Assembly (NCBI RefSeq): GCF_020410765.1
Contig: NZ_CP084541.1
Span: forward strand, 858,501-922,500
Length of the DNA: 64,000 bases
From: Streptomyces marincola
GTDB taxonomy: Bacteria > Actinomycetota > Actinomycetes > Streptomycetales > Streptomycetaceae
Direction: 5' to 3'
Positions 18,980 to 27,701 of this stretch are shown here, piece after piece. How positions within the stretch are numbered: the first letter of the stretch is position 1; every line of letters starts with the position of its first letter. The translations under genes and the position numbers were made by a program. The notes beneath the pieces are model-generated. The model was not told where the DNA came from and made no database searches. It worked only from the letters and a program-made list of their open reading frames with translations.

Positions 18980-20167
18980 TCAGGAGAACGCGTCCAGGCC
19001 GGTGAGCGCCTTGCCGAGGATCAGCTGGTGCATCTCGCTCGTCCCCTCGTAGGTGAGGACCGACTCCAGGTTCGCCATGTGCCGCATCACCGGGTACTCG
19101 AACGAGATGCCGTTCGCGCCGAGGACCGTCCGCGCCGTCCGGCAGATCTCCAGCGCCTCGCGCACGTTGTTCAGCTTGCCGAAGCTGACCTGCTCCGGGC
19201 GCAGCCGGCCGGCGTCCATGCGCCTGCCGAGGTGCCACGCGAGCAGCAGCCCCTTGTGCAGCTCGACGGCCATGTCCGCGAGCTTGGCCTGGGTGAGCTG
19301 GAAGCCGCCGATGGGCCGGCCGAACTGCTCGCGCGTGCGCGCGTAGTCGAGCGCCGTCTCGAAGCACGTGCGGGCCGCGCCGAGCGCGCCCCACACGATG
19401 CCGTACCTGGCGTGGCCGAGGCAGCCGAGCGGGGCGCGCAGCCCGCGCGCGCCCGGCAGTTCCGCGTCCGCCGGCAGCCTGACCCCGTCGAGCAGCAGCT
19501 CGCTGGTCACCGAGGCGCGCAACGACGCCTTGTGCCGGATGTCGCGCGCGGCGAACCCCTCGGTCCCGGCCGGCACCAGGAAGCCCCTGACCCCGTCGTC
19601 GGTCCTGGCCCAGACCACCGCGACCCCGGCCAGCGAGCCGTTGGTGATCCACATCTTGCGGCCGGTCAGCACCCAGTCGCCGCCGCGCCGTTCGGCCCGC
19701 GTCCGCATGCCCGCCGGGTCGGAACCGTGCTCGGGCTCGGTCAGGGCGAAACAGCCGATGGTCTCGCCCGCGGCCATCGGGGGCAGCCACCGCGCGCGCT
19801 GCTCCGGCGAGCCGAAGCGGTCGATCGCGTACATCGCCAGTGAGCCCTGCACCGACACCAGGGAGCGCACCGCCGAGTCGACCGCTTCGAGCTCCAGGCA
19901 CACCAGGCCGTAGGCCACGGCCGAGGCCCCGGCGCAGCCGTGCCCCGTGAGCGTCATGCCCAGCGCGCCGAGCGCCCCGAGCTCGCGGGCCAGGCCGCGC
20001 ACGTCGGGCATCTCGCCGCGCTCGTGCCACCCGGCCACGTGCGGCAGCACCCGCTCCCCGGCCCACTCGCGCACCGTGCCGCGCAGCGCGCGGTCCGTCC
20101 CGTCGAGCAGGTCGTCGAGGCCGAGCGGGTCCGCGGGGTCGAAGGGGGGCAGGGTTCCGGCAGCCAT
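18980..20167 (-). CDS. Acyl-CoA dehydrogenase, glutaryl-CoA dehydrogenase-like
   Basis: FAD-dependent dehydrogenase, 395 residues. Signature stretches: CFALTEPEHGSDPAGM (FAD/substrate loop), WITNGSLAGVAVVWAR, YARTREQFGRPIGGFQLTQ, and the catalytic glutamate in TYEGTSEMHQLILGKALTG near residue 375, the position used in glutaryl-CoA and short-chain dehydrogenases. Glutaryl-CoA dehydrogenase is the closest pattern (SVQGSLAMYAI, KLNNVREALEICRTARTVLGANGIS). This would act in lysine/tryptophan breakdown, but no pathway gene is adjacent. A 16-bp palindrome lies 10 bases before the ATG. Confidence 0.9.
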   Translation of the reverse strand: MAAGTLPPFDPADPLGLDDLLDGTDRALRGTVREWAGERVLPHVAGWHERGEMPDVRGLARELGALGALGMTLTGHGCAGASAVAYGLVCLELEAVDSAVRSLVSVQGSLAMYAIDRFGSPEQRARWLPPMAAGETIGCFALTEPEHGSDPAGMRTRAERRGGDWVLTGRKMWITNGSLAGVAVVWARTDDGVRGFLVPAGTEGFAARDIRHKASLRASVTSELLLDGVRLPADAELPGARGLRAPLGCLGHARYGIVWGALGAARTCFETALDYARTREQFGRPIGGFQLTQAKLADMAVELHKGLLLAWHLGRRMDAGRLRPEQVSFGKLNNVREALEICRTARTVLGANGISFEYPVMRHMANLESVLTYEGTSEMHQLILGKALTGLDAFS

Positions 20168-20597
20168 GGCACCGACGTTACGGGCGGGTAACCGCGCTCG
20201 GCAAGAGCGGAACGCCCGGCGGCGGCGAGCAGCGCCCCACCGGCGGCACCGCGACGCGCGGGGTCGCGGCGTCGACGGCGGCCAGGAGCGGATCGGCGCA
20301 CAGGACGTCGAGAACCGTCCGGCGGCTCCCGGCCCGGGCGGTTGATTCCGGGCGGGACGCCGGGCGGCACCCGCCGCCCCCGGACACCCGACAGGTCACG
20401 TTGTTCACCCGGCGATATTCGCGGCATTGCGGCGGGGGAACTCCGTCGGCCCGCCCCGGCGGCAGCAAATCCGCGCCACCGGAATTTCGTAAAGCCGGGA
20501 AATAGGACGACGGTAAATGTCGGCCCTACATCACATCGCCATTACGAAGGCGGGCCGGAGCGGGAAGCCCGCTATCACGGGCGGTAATCTGGCGAGT
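20168..20597. other. Intergenic region with operator-like palindrome GTTAC-N6-GTAAC
   Basis: 430 bases between divergent genes. GTTACGGGCGGGTAAC at 20177-20192 is an inverted repeat with a six-base centre, 10-25 bases before the acyl-CoA dehydrogenase ATG, a position where bound protein would block transcription or initiation. On the other side TAATCT at 20585-20590 is a -10 element for the PAP2 gene. Open frames here have no ribosome sites or family features. Confidence 0.6.
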
Positions 20598-21557
20598 GTG
20601 CGTACCGACCGATTCCTAGCCCGCCTCGAACAGGAGCCGCAGCCGCCGAACGTGCCGCCTCCTGTTATGAGCCGCACCCGGATGCTGCTCCTGTGGGCCA
20701 CCCTCGGGTTCTACGCGGCCATCGTCGCGGCGGTGTGGGCCACCACCTGGCTGGTCGACCTGGACTGGCAGGTGATGCTGTTCCGGCCGTACAAGCAGTG
20801 GCCCGGCATGCACGCATTTCTGGACTATTTCGTGGTCCTCGGCCAGCGCGGGCCCACCGCGGTGCTGATCGCCGCCTGGCTCGGCTGGCGCTGCTGGCGG
20901 CAGCGCACCCTGCGCCCGCTGCTCGTCATGGGCTGCGCCCTGCTGATGCTCAACCTGTCGGTCGGCGCCGCGAAGCTGGGGATGGGCCGCGAGGGGCCGC
21001 ACTACGCCAACGTCATCGGCTCGAACGAGATGTGGCTCACCGGCGATATATTCCCCTCCGGGCACACCGCCAACGCCGTGGTCACCTGGGGCATTCTCGC
21101 CTACCTGGCCACCACGCCGACGGCCAGGCGCACGCTGTCGGTCATCGCCGCGGTCTTCGCCCTCGGCGTGGGGACCACCACCGTCTACCTCGGCACCCAC
21201 TGGGTCAGCGACGTCCTGCTCGGCTGGGCCGCCGGACTCCTCGTGCTGCTGGCGCTGCCCTGGTGCGAGCCGCTGATCGCCGTGGTCGAACGGCACGTGC
21301 TCGCGCTGCGTGACCGGCTGTTCGGCGTCCCGGCCCCGGCGGACGCGGGGCCCGCGTTCGAGGTGTCCGCCCGGCCCCGCCCCGCGACGGCCGCCCGGGC
21401 GGCCGAAGAGCAGCGGTCGCGCGCCGAGGCGGCCGTTCCGAGCGGCACGTGGCCGGGCGGAGCGGCGCGCGGCACGGCCGGCGGGCGGCTGCGGCAGCCG
21501 GGCCACAGCCATCCCGGCCGCCCGGAGCGTCCGGCGCGGTCGGTCAGCAGCCGCTGA
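20598..21557 (+). CDS. PAP2 family membrane phosphatase
   Basis: Membrane-bound phosphatase of the PAP2 superfamily acting on lipid phosphates such as phosphatidate or undecaprenyl pyrophosphate. Motifs in order: KLGMGREGP (C1-like, K-x6-R-P degenerate), FPSGHTANAVV (C2 with His) and YLGTHWVSDVLLGW (C3 with the nucleophilic His). Six hydrophobic segments lie between residues 30 and 225, and a 90-residue Arg/Ala-rich cytosolic tail follows. GTG at 20598 is chosen because TAATCT lies seven bases before it (leaderless arrangement); ATG at 20517 in the same frame would add 27 poorly conserved residues and has AGGAC upstream. Confidence 0.85.
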   Translation: MRTDRFLARLEQEPQPPNVPPPVMSRTRMLLLWATLGFYAAIVAAVWATTWLVDLDWQVMLFRPYKQWPGMHAFLDYFVVLGQRGPTAVLIAAWLGWRCWRQRTLRPLLVMGCALLMLNLSVGAAKLGMGREGPHYANVIGSNEMWLTGDIFPSGHTANAVVTWGILAYLATTPTARRTLSVIAAVFALGVGTTTVYLGTHWVSDVLLGWAAGLLVLLALPWCEPLIAVVERHVLALRDRLFGVPAPADAGPAFEVSARPRPATAARAAEEQRSRAEAAVPSGTWPGGAARGTAGGRLRQPGHSHPGRPERPARSVSSR

Positions 21558-21599
21558 GCGCGCGGCACGCGCCCGGCCGCGGGCCACGCCCGCGTCGGG

Positions 21600-21815
21600 T
21601 CAGCCCTGCCAGCAGCGGACGACGCGGCCCTCGCTCACCGCGAGGTTCAGCCGCCCCGGCATGTGCTCCATGGTGATGACCGCGTCCGGCGCGAGGCGGC
21701 GGACACGCGGCCAGCCGCGCTCGTGGGCCTGCCGTTCCGCCGCGTCGGCGTCGAGCCCGACGTACTCCTCGGGGCGGTCCCCGGGAGCCTGCTGCGGTGG
21801 GGGAATGGGTGCCAT
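21600..21815 (-). CDS. I78-family peptidase inhibitor-like protein
   Basis: 71 residues. The pattern GLDADAAERQAHERGW, VRRLAPDAVITMEHMPGRLN and the ending EGRVVRCWQG fits the potato-inhibitor-I-like I78 family. No signal peptide, so a cytosolic role is likely, and inhibition of a protease is inferred from the family only. The ATG is supported by TACGGT six bases upstream (leaderless pattern) instead of a Shine-Dalgarno. A 7-bp hairpin (21578-21594) lies in the 42-base gap to the convergent PAP2 gene. Confidence 0.75.
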   Translation of the reverse strand: MAPIPPPQQAPGDRPEEYVGLDADAAERQAHERGWPRVRRLAPDAVITMEHMPGRLNLAVSEGRVVRCWQG

Positions 21816-22287
21816 GCCGCCACCGTACGGCGTCGGCCGACCCGGCCGGAAGTCCTGCCCGCCCCCGGGAACTGTCACGCTTGTGTCACAGCCGCCACTC
21901 GGCTAACCCGTGCGGCGCAACGTGGACATTCTGTAATGGAAGGGTGTGGGAGGCTTTTCCCGTCGCCCCTCGTATGCATTTCCGATACCCCTCGGCGCCC
22001 GGCGTGCGACAACCGCTTTCCCGCCCCGTTCATTCACCTTTGGAACGCCTTTGTGAACGCTCGGTTTATGGCGGTTCACTCTTGACCGTGCTTGGCCGTG
22101 CTTGCGCATGCTTGCCGACGCTCGCCGATGCCCGACCAACGGCTCCCGTACGGCCGGGCCGTCGCGGGTACGGACCCGCGACGGCCCGATTCCGGCCCAT
22201 GGCGTGACCCTCGCGCGGCTCCCGCCGTTGTGCACGGGGACCCCGCAGCGTCAGCGCGCGGGAAGATCCCGAACCGAGGAGCCGAGA
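21816..22287. other. Gene-free region with decamer repeats and a strong hairpin; candidate small RNA
   Basis: 472 bases, AT-richer than its surroundings between 21930 and 22090. At 22084-22133 five degenerate copies of a 10-base unit (GACCGTGCTT and relatives) follow one another. At 22155-22188 a perfect 15-bp inverted repeat with an ACGG loop forms a terminator-like hairpin 100 bases before the next gene. No open frame here looks coding. The arrangement fits either a long leader of the downstream gene or an independent transcript ending at the hairpin. Confidence 0.5.
22155..22188 (+). terminator. Perfect 15-bp hairpin upstream of the 22288 gene
   Basis: 22155-22169 pairs with 22174-22188 without mismatch around a four-base loop. 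No coding gene ends just before it on either strand, so it either terminates a non-coding transcript or acts as leader structure or attenuator for the gene at 22288. Confidence 0.55.
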
Positions 22288-23100
22288 GTGTCCCCCTTGC
22301 TCGACGTCAGCGACGATGTACGCGCCGAGATCGGCGACGAAGAAGCCGATCGTCTGCTCGCCGGCGAGAACGCCCCGGGCAGCTACGACTGCACCTCATG
22401 CCGCACCCCGGGCAACCCGGACCAGGAACGGACCAGCACCGTCCTGTTCGTCGGGGGCGAGACGGCCGTGCTCGCGTTCGCGCACGCCTCCTGCATCCCC
22501 TCCCAGGTCGTCTCCGTGTCCGAGGAGCAACTCCAGGGCGCCGTGCGGTCGATCACCGGCCAGTCCTCCTCCCAGGCGGCCCCCGTGCCCGCCGCGCCGA
22601 ACGCTCAGGCCGCGCCCGCCGCCGGCGAGCAGGCCGTGCTCGGCGTCACCTGCGGCCAGATCCTGATCGGCAGCGATCTGCACGCCGCGATCGTCGTGGA
22701 GCCCACAGGGCCCATCGCGCGCCCCGGTTCCACGGGCCCTGGCGACGAGTTCCTCCCGATGATGATCGAGGCCGGCTTCCTGCCCGTCACGAACGTCGCG
22801 AGCGAGCCGTCCCCGCTGCACGGCTGGTCGGTGCTCGTCGCCATGGGCCAGCTGCACGCCGTGCTCCAGAACGGCCCCGAGGGCGGCCGGCCGAGCGCCT
22901 GGTGGCAGGCGCACCAACCGCTCGGGCTCACCGACGGCTGGCGGGCCAGCGCCAACCAGCGGAACACCGTCCTCGTCTACGCCGCGCCCGCCGGCTCCAT
23001 CGGGCAGCAGCCGCGCGAGGACCTGCTGCGCGACGCGCTGGAGAAGGCGGCGGCCGGCGGCCTCCTCGTCGCCGCGGCGATGCCGCTCGCGGGCACGTGA
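22288..23100 (+). CDS. Conserved hypothetical protein (about 270 aa) of unknown function
   Basis: I do not recognise a named family. The GTG start has GAGGAG eight bases upstream. The N-terminal part contains GSYDCTSCRTPGNPD, a possible Cys-x2-Cys site, and AHASCIPSQ, so metal binding is conceivable. An Ala/Pro/Gln linker (residues about 90-115) separates it from a C-terminal domain beginning GEQAVLGVTCGQILIG. No signal peptide or membrane segment. Streptomyces genomes, as I recall, carry a protein of this kind just before der, here on the opposite strand. Confidence 0.75.
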   Translation: MSPLLDVSDDVRAEIGDEEADRLLAGENAPGSYDCTSCRTPGNPDQERTSTVLFVGGETAVLAFAHASCIPSQVVSVSEEQLQGAVRSITGQSSSQAAPVPAAPNAQAAPAAGEQAVLGVTCGQILIGSDLHAAIVVEPTGPIARPGSTGPGDEFLPMMIEAGFLPVTNVASEPSPLHGWSVLVAMGQLHAVLQNGPEGGRPSAWWQAHQPLGLTDGWRASANQRNTVLVYAAPAGSIGQQPREDLLRDALEKAAAGGLLVAAAMPLAGT

Positions 23101-23210
23101 CACGGGCCGGCGCGCGGTAGCCCTCGCGGACGGCGCCGGAGAGGGCGCAAGGGAACCAAGGGAACGGAGCCGCGCCCGCATCCGTGCCGCCCCGCGCTCG
23201 TTGGACAGGC

Positions 23211-23549
23211 GTGCACGCTTACGAACACTCCCCCCACCAGCACGACCACCGACACATCCCCGGCATGCGCTCGTCGTACGAACGGCCGCCGGCGTCGGCG
23301 ACGCCGATCTACGACGCCCTGTGCGCCGAGTACCGCAGGCTGTTCCGGGCGCTGCCGGGGGACCGCACGGGCGAGGAGGACCTGCGTTTCGTGGCCTTCT
23401 CCACCAGCTACGGCGTGGGGGCGGGCAGCTGGCGATGGCGCGAGACCGGCTGGACCGGCTACGGCGCGCACACGGGCCCGGCGGGCCGGCCGTTCCCCGC
23501 GGCGCTGCCGCCGGGCGGCGATCCGCACGACACCGCCCGGGGCCGCTGA
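23211..23549 (+). CDS. Small hypothetical protein
   Basis: 112 residues. A His-rich head (HSPHQHDHRH) precedes a compact part YDALCAEYRRLFRALPGD followed by EEDLRFVAFSTSYG and GSWRWRETGWTGYG. No family recognised. The start is uncertain: GTG at 23211 has GGACAGG next to it, while GTG 23184 and the internal ATG of MRSSYERP are alternatives. It ends inside the strong terminator shared with der. Confidence 0.55.
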   Translation: MHAYEHSPHQHDHRHIPGMRSSYERPPASATPIYDALCAEYRRLFRALPGDRTGEEDLRFVAFSTSYGVGAGSWRWRETGWTGYGAHTGPAGRPFPAALPPGGDPHDTARGR

Positions 23550-23570
23550 GGCGCCCCGGGCGGTGTCGTG
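23526..23570. terminator. Bidirectional terminator between der and the small hypothetical gene
   Basis: Perfect 17-bp inverted repeat (23526-23542 with 23554-23570) with an 11-base loop, located between convergent genes. The left arm and loop overlap the last codons and the stop (23547-23549) of the plus-strand gene; the right arm lies 11 bases beyond the der stop. Confidence 0.88.
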
Positions 23571-23580
23571 CCCGGCCGGT

Positions 23581-25047
23581 TCAGGAGCGGCGGCCCCGCT
23601 TCTCGCGCACCCGGACCGACACCTGGATCGGTGTCCCCTCGAAGCCGAACTCCTCGCGCAGCCGCCGTTCGATGAAACGCCGGTACTGCGCTTCGAGGAA
23701 GCCGGAGGCGAACAGCACGAACCGCGGCGGGCGGGTGCCCGCCTGGGTCCCGAACAGGATGCGCGGCTGCTTGCCGCCCCGGACGGGGTGGGGGTGCGAG
23801 GCGACCAGCTGCCCCAGGAAACCGTTCAGCTTCCCGGTCGGCACCCGGCTCTCCCAGCTCGCCAGCGCCGTCTCCACGGCCGGCACCAGCTTCTCCAGGT
23901 GCCGGCCGGTGCGGGCGGAGACGTTGACCCGCGGCGCCCACTGCACCTGGACCAGCTCCTGCTCGATCTCCCGCTCCAGGTAGAAGCGGCGGTCCTCGTC
24001 CATGACGTCCCACTTGTTGTAGGCGATGACCAGGGCACGGCCCGCCTCGACCGCCATGGTGATGATGCGGGTGTCCTGCACGCTGATCGGCTCGTTCACG
24101 TCGATCAGGACGACCGCGGCCTCGGCCTTCTCCAGCGCCGCCGCGGTGCGCAGCGACGCGTAGTAGTCCGCCCCGTCCACGAGGTGCACCCGCCGCCTGA
24201 TGCCGGCCGTGTCGACGAACCGCCAGGTCTTGCCGCCCAGTTCGATCAGCTCGTCGACCGGGTCCCTCGTGGTGCCGGCCGTCGGGTCGACGACGACCCG
24301 CTCCTCGCGCGCCAGCTTGTTCAGCATGGACGACTTGCCGACGTTCGGACGGCCGATGAGCGCGATGCGCCGCGGCCCGCCCAGCGTCTGGCCGAACGTC
24401 TCGGCCGGCGCGTCCGGCATCACTTCGAGCACCGCGTCGAGCATGTCGCCCGTGCCGCGGCCGTGCAGCGCCGACACGGGGTGCGGCTCGCCGAGCCCGA
24501 GCGACCACAGGTAGGTGGCCTCCGCCTCCATCGAGAAGCCGTCGACCTTGTTCGCGCACAGCACGACGGGCTTGCCCGCGCGGCGCAGCAGCTTCACGAC
24601 CGCCTCGTCGTCGTCGGTCGCGCCGACCGTGGCGTCCACCACCAGGATCACGGCGTCGGCCGTTTCGATGGCGAACTCGGCCTGGGCGGCGACCGAGGCC
24701 TGGATGCCGAGCACGTCCTGCTCCCAGCCGCCGGTGTCGACCACCTTGAAGCGGCGCCCGGCCCACTCGGCCTCGTAGGTGACGCGGTCCCTGGTGACGC
24801 CGGGACGGTCCTCGACAACGGCCTCGCGGCGGCCGAGGATGCGGTTGACCAGGGTCGACTTGCCGACGTTCGGCCGTCCGACGACCGCGAGCACGGGCAG
24901 CGGCCCGGCCGCGGCGGCTGCGAGGTCGCCCTCAAGCTCCTCGGCGTCGAATCCCTGCTCCCTGGCGAGTTCCATGAACTCCGCGTACTCGGCGTCGCCG
25001 ATCGCGCCGCCGGCGTCCGGCCCGCTCTGCTGGTTCTGGTCGTTCAT
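23581..25047 (-). CDS. der: Ribosome biogenesis GTPase Der (EngA)
   Basis: Essential double GTPase that helps assemble the 50S subunit. Two G domains are visible: VVGRPNVGKSTLVNR, DTGGW and NKVDG in the first, then LIGRPNVGKSSMLNK, DTAGIRR and NKWDVMDE in the second, with a C-terminal KH-like domain ending VREKRGRRS. 488 residues including a 45-residue acidic N-terminal extension (AEYAEFMELAREQGFD) typical of actinobacteria. GAGGTAAG precedes the ATG; the plsC stop is seven bases away, so cmk-plsC-der is one operon. Confidence 0.97.
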   Translation of the reverse strand: MNDQNQQSGPDAGGAIGDAEYAEFMELAREQGFDAEELEGDLAAAAAGPLPVLAVVGRPNVGKSTLVNRILGRREAVVEDRPGVTRDRVTYEAEWAGRRFKVVDTGGWEQDVLGIQASVAAQAEFAIETADAVILVVDATVGATDDDEAVVKLLRRAGKPVVLCANKVDGFSMEAEATYLWSLGLGEPHPVSALHGRGTGDMLDAVLEVMPDAPAETFGQTLGGPRRIALIGRPNVGKSSMLNKLAREERVVVDPTAGTTRDPVDELIELGGKTWRFVDTAGIRRRVHLVDGADYYASLRTAAALEKAEAAVVLIDVNEPISVQDTRIITMAVEAGRALVIAYNKWDVMDEDRRFYLEREIEQELVQVQWAPRVNVSARTGRHLEKLVPAVETALASWESRVPTGKLNGFLGQLVASHPHPVRGGKQPRILFGTQAGTRPPRFVLFASGFLEAQYRRFIERRLREEFGFEGTPIQVSVRVREKRGRRS

Positions 25048-25054
25048 GGGGTTC

Positions 25055-25741
25055 TTACCTCGTCCGTGTCCGTTGGTGGGTGCGCGGTCGGCGCCCGTCC
25101 CGCGCGCGGTCGGTGCCGCGCCGTGCGTCGCGCAGATGGCCGGTCAGGCGCTCCCCGAGCGTGGCCGTGGCCTCGTCAAGAGCCGTCCTGGTGCGCCGGG
25201 TACCGCTCAGGGTGAACGGATCGCCGAAGACCACGTCGATACGGGAACGCGCGGCGGGCAGCGCCGTTATCACCCGGCCGCGCCGTTCGCCGCTGCCGAG
25301 CACGGCCACCGGCACCACCGGGGCCGCCGAGCGCAGCGCGAACCACGCGAGGCCGGACCGCAGCGCGGCGAAGTCCCCCGCCCCGCGCCTGCCCTCGGGG
25401 AAGATGCCGAGCACGCCGCCCGCGTCGAGCACCGCGAGGGCCGAGGAGACGGCCGCCCGGTCGGTGCCCGCCCGGTCGAGCGGGATCTGCCCGATGCCGC
25501 GCAGGAACGTGCCCAGCGGGCCGGCGAACGCCTCGCGCTTGACCAGGAAGTGCACCGGCCGCGGCGCGGTCCCCATCAGCACGGGCCCGTCCACGTTGTG
25601 CGCGTGATTGACGGCGAGGATCACCGGGCCCCCGGGAGGAACCCGCCAGGCACCGAGCACCCGCGGACGCCACACCGCGTGGACGACGCCGGCCGACAGC
25701 CGGCGGCCGGCCGCCGCCCCGCGGGCGCCCGGGCCGGTCAC
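25055..25741 (-). CDS. 1-acyl-sn-glycerol-3-phosphate acyltransferase (PlsC family)
   Basis: Transfers an acyl chain to lysophosphatidate in phospholipid synthesis. Motif I NHAHNVDGP has the H-x4-D catalytic pair, and motif III FPEGRRGAGDF binds the glycerol phosphate. 228 residues. The GTG start overlaps the cmk stop in GTGA, so translation is coupled to cytidylate kinase; der follows at seven bases. The basic tail RRGTDRARDGRRPRTH may aid membrane contact. The triad with cmk and der is conserved in Streptomyces. Confidence 0.9.
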   Translation of the reverse strand: MTGPGARGAAAGRRLSAGVVHAVWRPRVLGAWRVPPGGPVILAVNHAHNVDGPVLMGTAPRPVHFLVKREAFAGPLGTFLRGIGQIPLDRAGTDRAAVSSALAVLDAGGVLGIFPEGRRGAGDFAALRSGLAWFALRSAAPVVPVAVLGSGERRGRVITALPAARSRIDVVFGDPFTLSGTRRTRTALDEATATLGERLTGHLRDARRGTDRARDGRRPRTHQRTRTR

Positions 25742-26427
25742 CTCTCCCGCCGCTTCCGCTCCTCGACCAGGGTGACCACGCACTCCACGACCTGCGCGAG
25801 CGTCAGCTCGGTCGTGTCCACCTCCACGGCGTCGTCCGCCTTGGCCAGCGGCGAGGCGGCGCGGGTCGAGTCGGCGGTGTCGCGCTTCACCAGCGCCTCG
25901 CGCGTGGCCGCCACCTCGGCGGCGGCCTTCACCCTGAGCTCGGCGCTGCGCCTGGCCGCCCTGGCCTCGGGCGAGGCCGTGAGGAAGATCTTGACGTCGG
26001 CGGCGGGCAGCACGGTGGTGCCGATGTCGCGGCCCTCGACCACGATGCCGCCGGGCTCCTCGGCCGCGATGGCCCGCTGCAACGCGGTGATCCGGGTCCG
26101 CACCTCGGGGACCGCGCTGACCGCGCTGACCGCGGCGGTCACCTCGCTGCTCCTGATCGGCCCGGAGACGTCCGCGCCGTCCACGGTGATCGTCGGGGCC
26201 TTCGGGTCGGTGCCCGAGGCGATCAGCGGCTTGTCGCAGACGGCGGCGACCGCGACCGGGTCGTTGACGTCGACGCCGTTGGCCAGCATCCACCAGGTCA
26301 TGGCCCGGTACTGGGCGCCGGTGTCGAGGAAGCCGAGGGACAGGCGCGTCGCCACGGCCTTGGATGTGCTGGACTTCCCCGTGCCGGAGGGGCCATCGAT
26401 GGCGACGACGACGGAGGATTCAGCCAC
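25738..26427 (-). CDS. cmk: Cytidylate kinase
   Basis: Phosphorylates CMP/dCMP with ATP. P-loop IDGPSGTGKSST at residues 10-21, LDTGAQYRAMTW, IVVEGRDIGTTVLPAADVKIFLTA and the arginine-rich lid with TREALVKRDTADSTRAASPL. 229 residues. GTG start with AAAGG at about 13 bases. It is the first gene of the cmk-plsC-der operon; 145 bases separate it from tyrA. Confidence 0.96.
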   Translation of the reverse strand: MAESSVVVAIDGPSGTGKSSTSKAVATRLSLGFLDTGAQYRAMTWWMLANGVDVNDPVAVAAVCDKPLIASGTDPKAPTITVDGADVSGPIRSSEVTAAVSAVSAVPEVRTRITALQRAIAAEEPGGIVVEGRDIGTTVLPAADVKIFLTASPEARAARRSAELRVKAAAEVAATREALVKRDTADSTRAASPLAKADDAVEVDTTELTLAQVVECVVTLVEERKRRER

Positions 26428-26572
26428 GGCGGATTCGTACCTTTCTCGGAACGTGCTCCCGTGCGCCTCGGGCGGGCGCGGGAGAGGGGAACGGCGGGGC
26501 TCACGGCCCCCCGCGAGGGCGCCGGCGGGCAGGCCCTCCCGACAAGAAGCGTACCGGCCCCCGGGGACACTC

Positions 26573-27658
26573 CTACGTCCGGATCGACCAGCCCCGCTCG
26601 CGCAGCGCCTCGATCAGCACCGGCGCCGACGCCGGCTCGACCATCAGCTGCGCGAGGCCGGCCTGCTGCCCCGTGGCGTGCTCGATGCGCACGTCCTCGA
26701 TGTTGACCCCGGCCCGCCCGGCGTCCGCGAAGATGCGGGCCAGCTCGCCCGGCCGGTCGGAGATGGGCACGGCCACGGTCTCATAGGCCGCGGGCGCGGT
26801 CCCGTGCTTGCCCGGCACCCGCTCGCGGCCCGCGTTCCCCCGGCGCAGTACCGCCTCGACACCGCGGGCCCCGTCGGCGCGCTTGGCCTCGTCGGCGGCC
26901 TCAAGGGCGCGCAGCGAACGGATCGTCTCGTCGAGGTCGGCCGCCACCTCGGTGAGGACGTCGGCGACCGGCCCCGGGTTCGCGCCGAGGATGTCGAGCC
27001 ACATCCGCGGCTCCGAGGCGGCGAGCCGCGTGACGTCCCGCATCCCCTGCCCGCACAGCCGGACCGCGGACTCCTCGGCGTCCTCCAGGCGGGCCGCCAG
27101 GAGGCTGGACAGCAGTTGCGGGGCGTGCGAGACGAGCGCGACGGCCCGGTCGTGGATGTCGGCGTCCATGACCACGGGCACGGCGCGGCACAGCGCGACG
27201 AGTTCGAGCACGAGGTTCAGGGCCTCGGTGTCCGTCTCGGGCGTGGGGGTGAGGACCCACGGCCTGCCCTCGAACAGGTCGGCGGTGGCCGCGAGCGGTC
27301 CCGAGCGCTCCCGGCCCGCCATCGGGTGCGAGCCCAGGTAGGTGGCCGGCTCGCCGCCGAGCGCGCCCAGCTCGCGGCGCGGGCCGCCCTTGACGCTGCC
27401 GACGTCCGTGTAGGCGCGCGCGACGCCGCGCCGCTGCATCTGCGCCACGGCGCCGGCGATCGCCGCGGGCGGCACCGCGATCACGGCCAGGTCGACCGGC
27501 GCTCCGGGCGGGTCGTCGGTGCCCGCGCCGAGCGCGGCGGCCGTGCGCGGCCGGTCGGGGTCGGTGTCGGCCAGGTGCACCCGCACCCCGCGGCCGGTGA
27601 GCGCCAGGCCGATGGAGGTGCCGATCAGTCCTGTGCCGAGAACGAGGGCGGTGCGCAT
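26573..27658 (-). CDS. tyrA: Prephenate dehydrogenase with C-terminal ACT domain
   Basis: NAD-dependent step to 4-hydroxyphenylpyruvate in tyrosine synthesis. GxGxxG fold in VLGTGLIGTSIG, then TDVGSVKG, SHPMAGRERSG with the catalytic His, and SHAPQLLSSLLA. From about residue 290 an ACT domain (VAVPISDRPGELARIFADAG) suggests feedback by tyrosine. 361 residues. TACGCT (complement of 27665-27670) is six bases from the ATG, so it is probably transcribed from its own leaderless promoter, although rsuA ends only 43 bases upstream. Confidence 0.95.
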   Translation of the reverse strand: MRTALVLGTGLIGTSIGLALTGRGVRVHLADTDPDRPRTAAALGAGTDDPPGAPVDLAVIAVPPAAIAGAVAQMQRRGVARAYTDVGSVKGGPRRELGALGGEPATYLGSHPMAGRERSGPLAATADLFEGRPWVLTPTPETDTEALNLVLELVALCRAVPVVMDADIHDRAVALVSHAPQLLSSLLAARLEDAEESAVRLCGQGMRDVTRLAASEPRMWLDILGANPGPVADVLTEVAADLDETIRSLRALEAADEAKRADGARGVEAVLRRGNAGRERVPGKHGTAPAAYETVAVPISDRPGELARIFADAGRAGVNIEDVRIEHATGQQAGLAQLMVEPASAPVLIEALRERGWSIRT

Positions 27659-27701
27659 CGTTCCAGCGTAGTACCGGACGGGGCGCGGCCCGGCCCCCCT
27701 G

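Noticed and set aside
20178..20468. 96-residue open frame between the acyl-CoA dehydrogenase and PAP2 genes
   Set aside because: No ribosome site or -10 at the start, Pro/Arg-rich random composition, overlaps the operator-like palindrome.
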